Shown here piece by piece: positions 33,870-46,696 of a stretch of DNA of 52,540 nucleotides (its first letter is position 1; every line of letters begins with the position of its first letter). The DNA comes from Mangrovicoccus sp. HB161399. Lineage in GTDB: Bacteria > Pseudomonadota > Alphaproteobacteria > Rhodobacterales > Rhodobacteraceae. The notes beneath the pieces are model-generated. The model ran no database searches. It was given only the letters and a program-made list of their open reading frames with translations, and was not told where the DNA came from. The DNA is taken from the NCBI RefSeq assembly GCF_013184745.1, contig NZ_JAATVU010000039.1, forward strand, positions 1 to 52,540, written 5' to 3'. The position numbers and the translations under genes were made by a program.

Positions 33870-34414
33870 CCCATCGGATAGTGGCCGGTCCAGATATGGA
33901 GCGCGACCGCGGCGGCATAGAAGACGGCGCCGTAGATCACCGCCTTTAGGTCGCCGCGCTTGTCCTCGACCGGCTTTTCCCAGACCGGTTCGGAGCGGTT
34001 GATGACGATCACCTCGGCCACCGCCCAGCCCAGCATGCCGCCGAAGAGCAGGATCGAGGCGAGATCGCCGTTGACCAGCAGGTGCGCGACCGCCCAGGTC
34101 TTCACCGCCGCCAGCATCGGGTGGCGGATCCGCCGCGCGAGGCCGCCCTTGGCCGGGCCGAGCATCAAGAGGAAGGCCGCCAGGAGCATCAGCGTGTTGT
34201 TGATGTGCGTCATCATTGCGGGCGGGGTCCAGACCGCGACATAGGGCGTCGCGCGGAAGCCGAAGATCATCAGCAGCAGCGATGCCGCCAGCGCGGCGGC
34301 CACGGCGCCCTGCCCGGCCTTGCCCATGGCGGCCCGCTTCTCCGGGCAGACGCGCTTGAAGAGATGCGCCGCGCTCCAGAGCGCGATCCCGGCGAGCAGG
34401 ACAATCCAGGACAT
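33866..34414 (-). CDS. NnrU family membrane protein
   Basis: A 182-residue protein with about five membrane spans and the NnrU signature: WSAAHLFKRVCPEKRAAMG near residue 13, then RRIRHPMLAAVKTWAVAHLL near 95 and FGGMLGWAVAEVIVINRSEP near 123. NnrU was named from nitrite/nitric-oxide reductase loci and is related to isoprenylcysteine methyltransferase-like proteins, but its role here is unknown. Its start codon shares a base with the mcl2 stop. Confidence 0.85.
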   Translation of the reverse strand: MSWIVLLAGIALWSAAHLFKRVCPEKRAAMGKAGQGAVAAALAASLLLMIFGFRATPYVAVWTPPAMMTHINNTLMLLAAFLLMLGPAKGGLARRIRHPMLAAVKTWAVAHLLVNGDLASILLFGGMLGWAVAEVIVINRSEPVWEKPVEDKRGDLKAVIYGAVFYAAAVALHIWTGHYPMG

Positions 34415-35295
34415 CAGGCGACGCCTTCTTCCAGCTTGGCGATGGCCGCGGCCTTCGCGAGGGTCTGCTTGGCGGTCACGATATGCAGGTTCTCCACGAT
34501 CTTGCCGTCTACGATGGCGATGCCCAGCCCCTTGGCCTCGGCCTCTTCATAGGCCGCGATCTGGCGCTGCGCGAGATCGATGTCGGCCGAGGACGGCGCA
34601 AAGGCCTCGTTTGCGGCCTCGACCTGCGCCGGGTGGATCAGGGTCTTGCCGTCGAAGCCCATGTCGCGCCCCTGCGCGCATTCGACCTTGAAGCCCTCCT
34701 CGTCCTTGAAGGCATTGTAGACTCCGTCGACGATGGTGATTCCCGCCGCGCGGGCGGCAAGCAGGCAGAGCTGCAGCGAAGTCAGAAGCGGTTCGCGGTC
34801 TGCCCGGAATCTGGTCATCAGCTCCTTGGCCAGGTCATTCGTGCCCATCACGAATCCGCCCATCCTGGGCGCCTCGGCGATCTCGGCGGCCTTCAGGATG
34901 CCGCGCGGCGTCTCCATCATCGCCCAGATTTCCGTCGACTCGCAGCCCGGCATGGCGTCGAGCACCGCGGCGGCCTTCTCGATCGTGGCAACGCTTTCCA
35001 CCTTGGGGATCAGGATGGCATCGGGCGCGACTGCGGCCATCGCCGTCAGGTCGTCCCCGCCCCATTCCGTGTCGAAACCGTTGATGCGGCAGATCTTTAC
35101 CCTTGCACCGAAGCCGCCGGCCTTGAGCGTCTCGGCCAGCAGGCCGCGGGCGTTCACCTTTTCGTCGATTGCAACCGCATCCTCGAGATCGAAGATGATC
35201 GCGTCGACGGCCAGCGTCTTGGCTTTCTCCAGCGCCCGCTCCTTGGAGCCGGGGATATAGAGAACGGAACGATAGGGGCGTGCGCGTTGATCCAT
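34414..35295 (-). CDS. mcl2: (3S)-malyl-CoA thioesterase / malyl-CoA lyase family (Mcl2-like)
   Basis: A 293-residue HpcH/HpaI-fold protein. RPYRSVLYIPGSKERALEKA and AIIFDLEDAVAIDEK give the CoA/metal-binding N-terminus; IPKVESVATIEKA and AMMETPRGILKAAEI supply the metal-ligand Glu; GFDGKTLIHPAQVEAANEAF is near the C-terminus. The length and the RPRRSVLY-type start fit Mcl2, the (3S)-malyl-CoA thioesterase of Rhodobacter, better than the roughly 318-residue lyase Mcl1. The thioesterase releases malate from malyl-CoA at the end of the EMC pathway. GGAGGA precedes ATG 35295. A lyase activity cannot be excluded without alignment. Confidence 0.85.
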   Translation of the reverse strand: MDQRARPYRSVLYIPGSKERALEKAKTLAVDAIIFDLEDAVAIDEKVNARGLLAETLKAGGFGARVKICRINGFDTEWGGDDLTAMAAVAPDAILIPKVESVATIEKAAAVLDAMPGCESTEIWAMMETPRGILKAAEIAEAPRMGGFVMGTNDLAKELMTRFRADREPLLTSLQLCLLAARAAGITIVDGVYNAFKDEEGFKVECAQGRDMGFDGKTLIHPAQVEAANEAFAPSSADIDLAQRQIAAYEEAEAKGLGIAIVDGKIVENLHIVTAKQTLAKAAAIAKLEEGVA

Positions 35296-35612
35296 GATTC
35301 TTTCCTCCACGGGGCTGCTTTTGTACTTATATTGCGCGGAGGGAAACGCGCTCGCGGCCACTTGCCGCATCGCGGAAAGTCGGGGTGCAACATGACACTT
35401 CCATGTAGGACGCTGGACCGCGCGTGCGGCGGGTTTACCCGATCTTCGATCCCCCGCGCCCAAGCTTCCGTCCGGTGCGGTCCGGCACTGGCCGGCCGCG
35501 GCGGCGGAACGCCCGGAACACGCCCGAATACGACTTGCAACCGGGGGCCCCTCCCCCTGCCGCAACGGTCCGACCCGCAGGCAGGCAAGGCTCCTCCCGA
35601 GAGGACGTAGCG
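35296..35612. promoter_or_regulatory. Divergent control region of mcl2 and periplasmic protein gene
   Basis: No gene is seen in these 317 bases. On the minus strand TATAAG (35331-35326) is a good -10 hexamer about 31 bases before the mcl2 start, but no matching -35 is evident. GAGAGGA before 35613 serves the plus-strand gene. The middle (35430-35580) is GC-rich and featureless. Confidence 0.4.
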
Positions 35613-35924
35613 ATGAAGACGACCCTGACAAGCCTCTGCCTGGCGCTTTTCGCCACCGCGGCCTTCGCGGTCGAGGAACAGCCGAGAAACTGCGCCGACC
35701 GCGACGCCGTGCTGAAGCGGCTGTCCGGAAATTACGGCGAAACCCGCCAGAGCGTCGGCATCGGCGCGAACAACTCTCTGGTGGAGGTCTTCGCCTCCGA
35801 CAAGACCGGCACCTGGACGATCACGGTGACCATGCCCGACGGCATGACCTGCCTGATCGCGTCCGGTCAGGCCTATGAAAAGCTGATCCACGACAAGCTG
35901 CTGCAGCCCGGCGACGACGCCTGA
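35613..35924 (+). CDS. Small periplasmic protein, unknown function
   Basis: A 103-residue protein with a clear signal peptide (MKTTLTSLCLALFATAAFAV, cut after AFA). The mature part of about 84 residues has two Cys (RNCADRD, GMTCLIASG) likely forming a disulfide, and the stretch LSGNYGETRQSVGIGANNSL followed by VEVFASDKTGTWTITVTMPD, like small all-beta periplasmic proteins. A similar gene stands near mcl2 and mdh in related genomes as far as I recall. No function is assigned. Confidence 0.8.
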   Translation: MKTTLTSLCLALFATAAFAVEEQPRNCADRDAVLKRLSGNYGETRQSVGIGANNSLVEVFASDKTGTWTITVTMPDGMTCLIASGQAYEKLIHDKLLQPGDDA

Positions 35925-37357
<1,433 letters not shown>

Positions 37358-37395
37358 TCAGGGCTTGCGCTCCCCCCGGGGAGTTGCTTTCACGG

Positions 37396-37421
37396 AAGGG
37401 GCCGCATCTGCGGCCCCTTTT
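37396..37421 (+). terminator. Rho-independent terminator after mdh
   Basis: AAGGGGCCGCA (37396-37406) pairs with TGCGGCCCCTT (37409-37419) in an 11 bp stem, followed by T residues. It ends 16 bases before the next gene, so that gene either depends on readthrough or has a promoter overlapping the terminator. Confidence 0.85.
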
Positions 37422-37436
37422 GCGTGAGGAGAGACC

Positions 37437-38297
37437 ATGCCCTGGGCCACCCCCGACAGCCTCGCCCCCGCCTCCTGCGGCTTCGTGCTGGCCGCGTCGG
37501 GGCGCAAATACGCCACCGCCGCCGAGGCCGCGGCGCGCAGCCTGCGGCAGTCGAACCCGGATTTCGAGGTCGACATCTTCACCGACCAGGAGGTGGACGC
37601 CGGGCTCTTCGGACAGGTCCACAAGCTCGACAAGAGCTGGTTCCGCCCGAAATTCGAGGCGCTGATCCGCTCGCGCTTCGACCGGACGATCTATCTGGAT
37701 GTCGATCTCGTCGTACTGGGCGACATGTCGGACGTGTTCTTCATCCTCGGCAAATACGACATCGCCGCGGTGCAGGCGACGAACCGCAACCAGGGCTTCG
37801 CCTGGAAGCCGTGGCGCCTGCCCCTGCCCAACGCCTTTCCGCAGATCAACGGCGGCATGATCGCGATCCGGCGGAGCGAGGCAATGCAGCAGTTCCTGGC
37901 CGGCTGCCAGCAGGCGATGGTCGATCACGGGCTGAAGCGCGACCAGCCCGTCTTCCGCGAGATGCTGTGGACCAGCGACCTGCGGCTGCACATCCTGCCG
38001 CCCGAATACAACGTCCGAAACCGCACGCTCTGGCAATATGGCGGCTCGAAATTCGCCGCGCCGCGGGTGCTGCACCATACCGGCTTCGTCGCGCGGATGA
38101 AGGACGACCGCACGCCTGTCCGCCCGGAACAGATCTACGGGCGCGGCTTCGTCAAGCACGTGAAGCGCCTGATCGCCGCCGACCGGCAGCTGACGCCCGG
38201 CGCCAAGGGCAGCGTCCCGGCCCCGCAATACGACAACATCCTCTTCCGCGGCCGCGACTGGCTGGAGGCGAAGTTCGGCGGGAAGAAGAAGGGTTGA
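37437..38297 (+). CDS. GT-A-fold glycosyltransferase-like protein (GT8-like)
   Basis: A 286-residue protein with a GT-A nucleotide-sugar fold. The N-terminal region ATAAEAAARSLRQSNPDFEV leads to the D-x-D motif in RTIYLDVDLVVLGDMSDVFF near residue 84, and NAFPQINGGMIAIRRSEAMQ resembles the acceptor-binding region of family 8 and related transferases. A late GGSKFAAPRVLHHTGF stretch contains a likely metal-ligand His. No membrane span. Donor and acceptor unknown. It is convergent with another glycosyltransferase-like gene. Confidence 0.75.
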   Translation: MPWATPDSLAPASCGFVLAASGRKYATAAEAAARSLRQSNPDFEVDIFTDQEVDAGLFGQVHKLDKSWFRPKFEALIRSRFDRTIYLDVDLVVLGDMSDVFFILGKYDIAAVQATNRNQGFAWKPWRLPLPNAFPQINGGMIAIRRSEAMQQFLAGCQQAMVDHGLKRDQPVFREMLWTSDLRLHILPPEYNVRNRTLWQYGGSKFAAPRVLHHTGFVARMKDDRTPVRPEQIYGRGFVKHVKRLIAADRQLTPGAKGSVPAPQYDNILFRGRDWLEAKFGGKKKG

Positions 38298-38300
38298 GCC

Positions 38301-39389
38301 TCACCCCTCCGGCGGCCAGAGGCCGGCCAGTTCGGGATCGGCCCGACGCCGCGTCTCCGGCGCGCCGCAGAGCGGGCGCTTCCACCCGGTGGTCGCGGCC
38401 CGGCAGTGCAGCAGCTCGAAGCCCGGATGCGGCCGCAGCCGCTTCGTCAGCGGCGCGGCGAGCTTGTGCACTTCCCAGCCCGCGCGGCTGAGCAGGCCCC
38501 GCGGCGTGGCGCACCATTTCAGGTGGCATGGCTCGCGCGGCACGGCACGGAATACATGCGCCCGCTGCGGCTGCGGCCAGGGCAGGCCTTCCTCCGGATA
38601 GACCCAGGTGCCTCCGAGCTTCGCATGGCCCAGCGGACTGGCCGCCGCTGCGTCGAAGACCGACTGGCCGGAGACCGGGCGCAGCAGTTCGTCCACGTCA
38701 AGATTGAGCACCGCCCGCGCCCGCGCCAGCACGGTCAGCCGCGCAAGGTTCAGGCAGGCGCCCTGCAGGAAATGCGAGACCTGCCCGCGGCGGCGCGGCA
38801 ACTGCGGACCGTAGGGGAAATCCGCCTCGATCACCGCGACCGGACCGATGCCGGGGATGTCCGCCAGGCGCGGCGCGATCCCGGCCGCCGGGTACCGGAC
38901 GGAGCCGTTGTCGAAGATCGCGACCGCATCCGCGCCGTGCAGCCGGGCATGGAACCGCACCCAGTCGAGGACCCAGTCCGGCGGATTGTCCCGGCTCATG
39001 GTCAACAGCACGTTGCGACCGGCGAAGATGCCGCTGAGATCGGGACCAACCGGCAGCTCCGCGGGCCCGCCCGGAAGCTGCATGCCGAGCCGGCCGTGGC
39101 TGCCCGGCAGGAAGACCGCCTCGGAACTGGCGAAGCGGCGGCGGCGCGCGCCCGGCGGCAGCGCCGCCCGCAGCACCGGCCAGAGGTTGAACAGGCGCGG
39201 GCAGCAAAGCACGGCGCCCCGCCCGCCCGGCAGGCGCGCGGCGGCATAGGCCAGCGTGCGGCCGTCATAGGCGTCGGCATAGCCCGGCGGCTGGAGGTCC
39301 GGCGGCCAGACCGGATCGCGCCGCACTGCCGCTTCGGCGGGCAGCGCCAGTCCCTGCAGCCGCCAATGCACCGCCTGCCCCAAGGTCAC
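38301..39389 (-). CDS. Glycosyltransferase family 92/2-like protein
   Basis: A 362-residue protein. The core LLTMSRDNPPDWVLDWVRFH, then GADAVAIFDNGSVR and the D-x-D motif ARAVLNLDVDELLRP near residue 220, is typical of GT92 (DUF23) and related GT2-type transferases. The C-terminus has Cys/His residues (HLKWCATPRGLL, ELLHCRA). It has a long N-terminal part without recognised domain. It is divergent from sucC, with the paired-palindrome operator 137 bases from its start codon, so it may share that control. Confidence 0.75.
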   Translation of the reverse strand: MTLGQAVHWRLQGLALPAEAAVRRDPVWPPDLQPPGYADAYDGRTLAYAAARLPGGRGAVLCCPRLFNLWPVLRAALPPGARRRRFASSEAVFLPGSHGRLGMQLPGGPAELPVGPDLSGIFAGRNVLLTMSRDNPPDWVLDWVRFHARLHGADAVAIFDNGSVRYPAAGIAPRLADIPGIGPVAVIEADFPYGPQLPRRRGQVSHFLQGACLNLARLTVLARARAVLNLDVDELLRPVSGQSVFDAAAASPLGHAKLGGTWVYPEEGLPWPQPQRAHVFRAVPREPCHLKWCATPRGLLSRAGWEVHKLAAPLTKRLRPHPGFELLHCRAATTGWKRPLCGAPETRRRADPELAGLWPPEG

Positions 39390-39524
39390 AGCTTGCCACC
39401 CCGGCGTCCCCGCCCCCGGCGGAGCGTCTCCGCGACGCGGGTGATTCGGCGCTCCGGCCTGTTAGCGCCCGCGGCCGTCGGCACATTTTTGCCAGTCCCG
39501 CATGTCATTCCTGCAACCCGCGCC

Positions 39525-39563
39525 GATTTGTGATCACACATTTCGGGGGTGTGATCACAAATC
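39525..39563. promoter_or_regulatory. Paired-palindrome operator upstream of sucC
   Basis: GATTTGTGATCACAC and GTGTGATCACAAATC form perfect 15 bp inverted arms around a 9-base spacer. The two TGTGATCACA cores are 21 bp apart centre to centre, exactly as upstream of sdhC; the spacer sequences differ, which argues for selection on the arms. The centre lies about 126 bases before the sucC start and 155 bases from the divergent glycosyltransferase start. Confidence 0.85.
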
Positions 39564-39669
39564 CGATTTTTTTCCCTGAACGCCTCAATTGGCGGAAATT
39601 TTCTGTTCAAAGGATGCGCCGCCCGGTGTTTAGACGGAACTACAACTTGCACAAGACGGGACAGCTTTC

Positions 39670-40863
39670 ATGAACATTCATGAATACCAGGCGAAAGCCC
39701 TTCTCCGCGACTACGGCGCTCCGGTGTCGGACGGTCGCATCGTACTGAAAGCGGAGGAAGCGAAGACCGCCGCAGGCGAACTCGAGGGCCCGCTCTGGGT
39801 CGTCAAGGCGCAGATCCATGCCGGCGGCCGCGGCAAGGGTCACTTCAAGGAGGAATCCGCAGGCGAGAAGGGCGGCGTCCGCCTCGCGAAATCGGTGGAG
39901 GAAGCCGCAGAGGAAGCCCAGAAGATGCTGGGCCGCACCCTCGTCACCCACCAGACCGGCCCGGCCGGCAAGCAGGTCAACCGCGTCTACATCGAGGCAG
40001 GCTCCGGCATCGAGACCGAGCTGTACCTGGCGCTGCTCGTCGACCGCCAGACCTCGCGCATCTCGTTCGTCTGCTCGACCGAGGGCGGCATGGACATCGA
40101 GGAAGTCGCAGCCTCGACCCCCGAGAAGATCCTGTCCTTCTCCGTCGACCCGGCCACCGGCTACCAGCCGTATCACGGCCGCCGCATCGCCTTCTCGCTG
40201 GGCCTGAAGGGCCCGCAGGTGAAGCAGTGCGTCGCGCTGATGGGCAAGCTCTACCAGGCCTTCGTCGAGAAGGACATGGAGATGCTGGAAATCAACCCGC
40301 TGATCGTGGCCGAAGGCGGCGACCTGAAGGTTCTGGACGCGAAGCTGGGCTTCGACGGCAACGCCCTCTACCGCCACCAGGACATCATGTCCCTGCGCGA
40401 CGAGACCGAGGAAGACGCCAAGGAACTGGCCGCTTCCAAGTACGACCTGAACTACATCGCGCTCGACGGCGAGATCGGCTGCATGGTGAACGGCGCGGGC
40501 CTGGCCATGGCGACGATGGACATCATCAAGCTCTACGGCGCGGAGCCTGCCAACTTCCTCGACGTGGGCGGCGGCGCGACCAAGGAGAAGGTGACCGAAG
40601 CCTTCAAGATCATCACCTCGGACCCGAACGTGAAGGGCATCCTGGTGAACATCTTCGGCGGCATCATGCGCTGCGACGTGATCGCGGAAGGCGTGATTGC
40701 GGCGGTGAAGGAAGTCGGGCTGAAGGTTCCGCTGGTCGTCCGTCTCGAAGGCACCAACGTCGAGAAGGGCAAGGAGATCATCAACACCTCCGGCCTCGAC
40801 GTGATCGCGGCGGACAACCTGTCCGACGGCGCCGAGAAGATCGTGAAGGCCGTCAAAGGCTGA
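39670..40863 (+). CDS. sucC: Succinyl-CoA synthetase beta subunit (ADP-forming type)
   Basis: A 397-residue ATP-grasp subunit: [20 protein letters not shown] at the N-terminus, the nucleotide loop [14 protein letters not shown] near 50, [10 protein letters not shown] near 207 and [14 protein letters not shown] near 335. It binds nucleotide and succinate while SucD binds CoA. It follows the operator region and precedes sucD by 35 bases, which include an AAGGAG site for sucD. Confidence 0.97.
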   Translation: MNIHEYQAKALLRDYGAPVSDGRIVLKAEEAKTAAGELEGPLWVVKAQIHAGGRGKGHFKEESAGEKGGVRLAKSVEEAAEEAQKMLGRTLVTHQTGPAGKQVNRVYIEAGSGIETELYLALLVDRQTSRISFVCSTEGGMDIEEVAASTPEKILSFSVDPATGYQPYHGRRIAFSLGLKGPQVKQCVALMGKLYQAFVEKDMEMLEINPLIVAEGGDLKVLDAKLGFDGNALYRHQDIMSLRDETEEDAKELAASKYDLNYIALDGEIGCMVNGAGLAMATMDIIKLYGAEPANFLDVGGGATKEKVTEAFKIITSDPNVKGILVNIFGGIMRCDVIAEGVIAAVKEVGLKVPLVVRLEGTNVEKGKEIINTSGLDVIAADNLSDGAEKIVKAVKG

Positions 40864-40898
40864 GCCCCCTAGCAGTATTCCAGTAAGGAGAACGCCAC

Positions 40899-41783
40899 AT
40901 GGCTGTCCTCGTTGACGAAAACACCAAGGTCATCTGCCAGGGCATCACCGGCTCGCAGGGTACCTTCCACTCCGAGCAGGCCATCGCCTACGGCACCAAG
41001 ATGGTCGGCGGCGTGACGCCCGGCAAAGGCGGCACGACCCATCTCGACCTGCCGGTCTTCAACTCCGTGCACGAAGCCAAGCACGTGACCGAAGCCAACG
41101 CGTCGGTCATCTACGTGCCGCCGCCCTTCGCCGCGGACTCGATCCTCGAGGCGATCGACGCCGAGATGGAGCTGATCATCTGCATCACCGAGGGCATCCC
41201 GGTCCTCGACATGATGAAGGTGAAGCGCGCCCTGATCGACAGCAAGTCGCGCCTGATCGGCCCGAACTGCCCGGGCGTCATCACCCCCGACGCGTGCAAG
41301 ATCGGCATCATGCCGGGCCACATCCACAAGCGCGGCCGCGTCGGCGTCGTGTCCCGTTCGGGCACGCTGACCTACGAAGCCGTGAAGCAGACCTCGGATC
41401 TGGGCCTCGGCCAGTCCTCGGCTGTCGGCATCGGCGGCGACCCGATCAAGGGCACCGAGCATATCGACGTCCTGGAAATGTTCCTCGCCGATGACGAGAC
41501 CGACGCGATCATCATGATCGGCGAAATCGGCGGCTCGGCCGAAGAGGACGCGGCGCAGTTCCTCGCCGACGAGAAGAAGAAGGGCCGCTGGAAGCCGACC
41601 GCGGGCTTCATCGCCGGCCGCACGGCTCCTCCGGGCCGCCGCATGGGCCACGCAGGCGCCATCGTCGCCGGCGGCAAGGGCGGTGCCGAAGACAAGATCG
41701 CCGCGATGGAAGCGGCAGGCATCGTCGTCGCAGACAGCCCCGCCACCCTCGGCGAGGCCGTTCTGAAGGCAATGGGCAAGTAA
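40899..41783 (+). CDS. sucD: Succinyl-CoA synthetase alpha subunit
   Basis: A 294-residue subunit with the CoA-binding Rossmann part ([20 protein letters not shown] near residue 10), [20 protein letters not shown] near 125 and the phosphorylated His in [15 protein letters not shown] near 250. With SucC it makes ATP (or GTP) and succinate from succinyl-CoA. Two hairpins follow the gene. Confidence 0.97.
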   Translation: MAVLVDENTKVICQGITGSQGTFHSEQAIAYGTKMVGGVTPGKGGTTHLDLPVFNSVHEAKHVTEANASVIYVPPPFAADSILEAIDAEMELIICITEGIPVLDMMKVKRALIDSKSRLIGPNCPGVITPDACKIGIMPGHIHKRGRVGVVSRSGTLTYEAVKQTSDLGLGQSSAVGIGGDPIKGTEHIDVLEMFLADDETDAIIMIGEIGGSAEEDAAQFLADEKKKGRWKPTAGFIAGRTAPPGRRMGHAGAIVAGGKGGAEDKIAAMEAAGIVVADSPATLGEAVLKAMGK

Positions 41784-41791
41784 ATTGCGCA

Positions 41792-41850
41792 GGCGCGCGG
41801 GAAACCGCGCGCCTCACTCCGCAGACCCGCTTGCGGTCTGTGTTTCTTTA
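41792..41850 (+). terminator. Double hairpin terminator after sucD
   Basis: GGCGCGCGG (41792-41800), loop GAAA and CCGCGCGCC (41805-41813) form a 9 bp GNRA-capped stem. CAGACC (41822-41827) and GGTCTG (41835-41840) follow, with TGTTTCTTTA directly after, a typical intrinsic terminator. It separates sucCD from sucAB. Confidence 0.75.
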
Positions 41851-42085
41851 ATACCCCGAGGCTACGTCTCAGACCAATGGGACCAGGAAACGCGATCAGA
41901 GCCCGTGACTTGCAGCCGGCAGCCCCCGTGGTGCGCCGGCCGCGCGGTCTCCGCTGGCAGTTCCGCGGATGTCCGGTGCTGACATCCGACACATTGTACC
42001 TACCTAGCACCTCAGCGTCCGGACAGTCCCTGCCCGGCTCCGCCGGACCAACTCCATTGGGTTGCAACCCCCGAGAGGCACAGCC
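41851..42085 (+). promoter_or_regulatory. Leader region of sucA
   Basis: These 235 bases after the sucD terminator should carry the sucA promoter. CTGACA at 41979-41984 is a plausible -35 but a -10 cannot be fixed. No copy of the TGTGATCACA operator is present here. GAGAGG at 42073-42078 is the ribosome-binding site of sucA. Confidence 0.4.
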
Positions 42086-45049
42086 ATGACCGAAATGAGC
42101 AAGAACGACATATTCCATGCCTCCAGCTTTCTGCAGGGCCAGAATGCGGAGTATATCGAGCAGCTCTACGCGATGTATGCGAACGACCCGGCCAGCGTGG
42201 ATGCGGCATGGGCGGACTTCTTCGCCTCGCTGGGGGATGCGGAAACCGACGTGAAGGCCGAGGCCAAGGGCGCCTCCTGGGGCCGCATGGACTGGCCGCC
42301 GACGCCGAATGACGACCTGACCCAGGCGCTGGACGGCCAGTGGGCCGCCCCGGCGGTGGAGATGAAGGCCGCGGGCGACAAGATCAAGGCGAAGGCCGCC
42401 GAGAAGGGCGTCTCGGTCTCCGACGACGCGGTGAAGCGCGCCGTGCTCGACTCGGTCCGCGCGCTGATGATCATCCGCGCCTACCGCATCCGCGGCCACC
42501 TGGTCGCCGATCTCGACCCGCTCGGCATGCGCAACCCGACGCCGCATCCCGAGCTCGACCCGAAATCCTACGGCTTCACCGATGCCGACATGGACCGGCC
42601 GATCTTCATCGACCAGGTGCTGGGCCTGCAGCTGGCGACGATGCGCCAGATCATGGCAATCGTGAAGCGCACCTATTGCGGCACCTTCGCGCTGCAGTAC
42701 ATGCACATCTCCGACCCCGAGCAGGCCGGCTGGCTGAAGGAGCGGATCGAGGGCTTCGACAAGGAGATCACCTTCACCCGCGAAGGCCGCCGGGCGATCC
42801 TGAACAAGCTGGTCGAGGCCGAGGGCTTCGAGAAGTTCCTCCATGTGAAATACATGGGCACCAAGCGCTTCGGCCTCGACGGCGGCGAAGCGCTGATCCC
42901 CGCGATGGAGCAGATCATCAAGCGCGGCGGCAACCTGGGCGTCAAGGAGATCGTCATCGGCATGCCGCACCGCGGCCGCCTGAACATCCTGGCGAACGTG
43001 ATGCAGAAGCCGTACAAGGCGATCTTCAACGAATTCCAGGGCGGCAGCTTCAAGCCTGAATCCGTCGACGGCTCGGGCGATGTGAAGTACCACCTCGGCG
43101 CCTCCTCGGACCGCGAATTCGACGGCAACTCCGTCCACCTGTCGCTGACCGCGAACCCCTCGCATCTCGAGGCGGTGAACCCGGTCGTGCTGGGCAAGGT
43201 CCGCGCCAAGCAGGACCAGTTCAAGGACCCGACCCGCACCGCCGTCATGCCGATCCTGCTGCACGGCGACGCGGCCTTCGCGGGCCAGGGCATCGTGGCG
43301 GAATGCTTCGCGCTTTCCGGCCTGCGCGGCCACCGCACCGGCGGCACCATGCATATCGTGGTGAACAACCAGATCGGCTTCACCACCGCGCCGCATTTCT
43401 CGCGCTCCTCGCCCTACCCGACCGACAACGCGCTGGTCGTCGAGGCGCCGATCTTCCACGTCAACGGCGACGACCCCGAGGCCGTGGTCCACGCCGCCAA
43501 GGTCGCGACGGAATTCCGCCAGAAATTCGGCAAGGACGTCGTTCTCGACATCTTCTGCTACCGCCGCTTCGGTCACAACGAGGGCGATGAACCGATGTTC
43601 ACGCAGCCCGAGATGTACACCAAGATCAAGCGCCACAAGACCACGCTGCAGCTCTACACCGAGCGGCTGGTCAAGGACGGGCTGATCCCCGAGGGCGAGA
43701 TCGAGGACATGAAGGCGCAGTTCCAGGCGCTGATGAACGAGGAGTTCGAGGCCGGCAAGGAATTCAAGCCGAACAAGGCCGACTGGCTGGACGGCCGCTG
43801 GTCCTCGCTCGACCAGGAAGGGCAGGAATACCAGCGCGGCCAGACCGGCATCAAGGAAGAGACCTTCCATGAAATCGGCCGCGCGCTGACCCAGATTCCG
43901 GACTCGGTGCACACCCACAAGACCATCGGCCGCTTCATCGGCGCCCGCGCCGAGATGTTCGAGACCGGCAAGGGCTTCGACTGGGCGACCGCCGAGGCAA
44001 TGGCCTTCGGCTCGCTGCAGACCGAGGGCTACCCGGTGCGCCTCTCGGGCCAGGACTGCACCCGCGGGACCTTCTCGCAGCGCCATTCCGGCCTGGTCGA
44101 CCAGAAGACGGAAGAGCGCTACTACCCGCTGAACCACATCCGCGAGGGCCAGGCCAATTACGAGGTGATCGACTCGGCGCTGTCGGAATACGCGGTGCTG
44201 GGCTTCGAATACGGCTACTCGCTGGCCGAACCGAACGCGCTGGTCCTCTGGGAAGGCCAGTTCGGCGACTTCGCCAACGGCGCGCAGATCATGTTCGACC
44301 AGTTCATCTCCTCGGGCGAACGCAAGTGGCTGCGCATGTCGGGCCTCGTCTGCCTGCTGCCGCACGGCTTCGAGGGCCAGGGTCCGGAGCACAGCTCGGC
44401 GCGCCTCGAGCGCTTCCTGCAGCTCTCGGCGGAGGACAACTGGATCGTGGCGAACTGCTCGACCCCGGCGAACTACTTCCACATCCTGCGCCGCCAGCTG
44501 CACCGCAACTTCCGCAAGCCGCTGATCCTGATGACGCCGAAATCGCTTCTGCGCCACAAGCTCTGCGTGTCGGAAACCAAGGACTTCACCGAGGGCTCCA
44601 GCTTCCACCGGGTGCTGAAGGACCATGCGGATATCGGCGAGCATCCGGCCAAGCTGGCATCCGACGACAAGATCAAGCGCGTCGTGATGTGCTCGGGCAA
44701 GGTCTACTACGACCTGCTCGAAGAGCGCGACGCGCGCGGCATCGACGATGTCTACCTGCTGCGGATCGAGCAGTTCTACCCGTTCCCGGCGATGAGCCTG
44801 GTGGACGAGCTGCAGCGTTTCCGCGGCGCCGAGATGATCTGGTGCCAGGAAGAGCCGAAGAACCAGGGCGCCTGGACCTTCATCGAGCCGAACATCGAAT
44901 GGGTGCTCGAGAAGATCGGCGCCTCCCACAAGCGGCCCCGCTATGTCGGACGCGCCGCCTCGGCCTCGCCGGCGACCGGCCTGGCCAGCCAGCACAAAGC
45001 ACAGCAGAACGCGCTCGTGAACGAAGCGCTTACGACCGAAGGGAACTGA
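42086..45049 (+). CDS. sucA: 2-oxoglutarate dehydrogenase E1 component
   Basis: A 987-residue thiamine-diphosphate enzyme. The N-terminal helix ([20 protein letters not shown]) binds E2; [15 protein letters not shown] lies near 134; the ThDP region contains [15 protein letters not shown] and [20 protein letters not shown] near 393. The C-terminal transketolase-like part has [20 protein letters not shown]. It decarboxylates 2-oxoglutarate and transfers succinyl groups to SucB lipoyl. ATG 42086 follows GAGAGG; TTG at 42062 or ATG 42095 are less likely starts. sucB begins four bases after the stop. Confidence 0.96.
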   Translation: MTEMSKNDIFHASSFLQGQNAEYIEQLYAMYANDPASVDAAWADFFASLGDAETDVKAEAKGASWGRMDWPPTPNDDLTQALDGQWAAPAVEMKAAGDKIKAKAAEKGVSVSDDAVKRAVLDSVRALMIIRAYRIRGHLVADLDPLGMRNPTPHPELDPKSYGFTDADMDRPIFIDQVLGLQLATMRQIMAIVKRTYCGTFALQYMHISDPEQAGWLKERIEGFDKEITFTREGRRAILNKLVEAEGFEKFLHVKYMGTKRFGLDGGEALIPAMEQIIKRGGNLGVKEIVIGMPHRGRLNILANVMQKPYKAIFNEFQGGSFKPESVDGSGDVKYHLGASSDREFDGNSVHLSLTANPSHLEAVNPVVLGKVRAKQDQFKDPTRTAVMPILLHGDAAFAGQGIVAECFALSGLRGHRTGGTMHIVVNNQIGFTTAPHFSRSSPYPTDNALVVEAPIFHVNGDDPEAVVHAAKVATEFRQKFGKDVVLDIFCYRRFGHNEGDEPMFTQPEMYTKIKRHKTTLQLYTERLVKDGLIPEGEIEDMKAQFQALMNEEFEAGKEFKPNKADWLDGRWSSLDQEGQEYQRGQTGIKEETFHEIGRALTQIPDSVHTHKTIGRFIGARAEMFETGKGFDWATAEAMAFGSLQTEGYPVRLSGQDCTRGTFSQRHSGLVDQKTEERYYPLNHIREGQANYEVIDSALSEYAVLGFEYGYSLAEPNALVLWEGQFGDFANGAQIMFDQFISSGERKWLRMSGLVCLLPHGFEGQGPEHSSARLERFLQLSAEDNWIVANCSTPANYFHILRRQLHRNFRKPLILMTPKSLLRHKLCVSETKDFTEGSSFHRVLKDHADIGEHPAKLASDDKIKRVVMCSGKVYYDLLEERDARGIDDVYLLRIEQFYPFPAMSLVDELQRFRGAEMIWCQEEPKNQGAWTFIEPNIEWVLEKIGASHKRPRYVGRAASASPATGLASQHKAQQNALVNEALTTEGN

Positions 45050-45053
45050 GAGA

Positions 45054-46544
<1,491 letters not shown>

Positions 46545-46571
46545 TCCATTCCGCACGGACGGACCGGACAC

Positions 46572-46597
46572 GGAAGGCGCCCCCCGGGGCGCCTTCC
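46572..46597 (+). terminator. Terminator hairpin after sucB
   Basis: GGAAGGCGCC (46572-46581) pairs with GGCGCCTTCC (46588-46597), extendable by two GC pairs. It lies 27 bases after the sucB stop. Only a weak T-run follows. Confidence 0.65.
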
Positions 46598-46696
46598 TGC
46601 ATTTCCGGGTCCTGCATGGAACCGGCGCCCCTGCATCCCCATATGCACGGAAGGCTCCGGCCGCGCCGGGGTTGCCCGGCAGGAGGCGGGCAGGAC

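Noticed and set aside
34414-35295. Call as L-malyl-CoA/beta-methylmalyl-CoA lyase Mcl1
   Set aside because: Length (293 residues) and N-terminus fit the thioesterase paralogue Mcl2 better; the two are related, so the call keeps the wider family name.
41851-42085. tRNA or riboswitch in the sucA leader
   Set aside because: No cloverleaf, T-loop or known aptamer core could be assembled by eye; left as leader.
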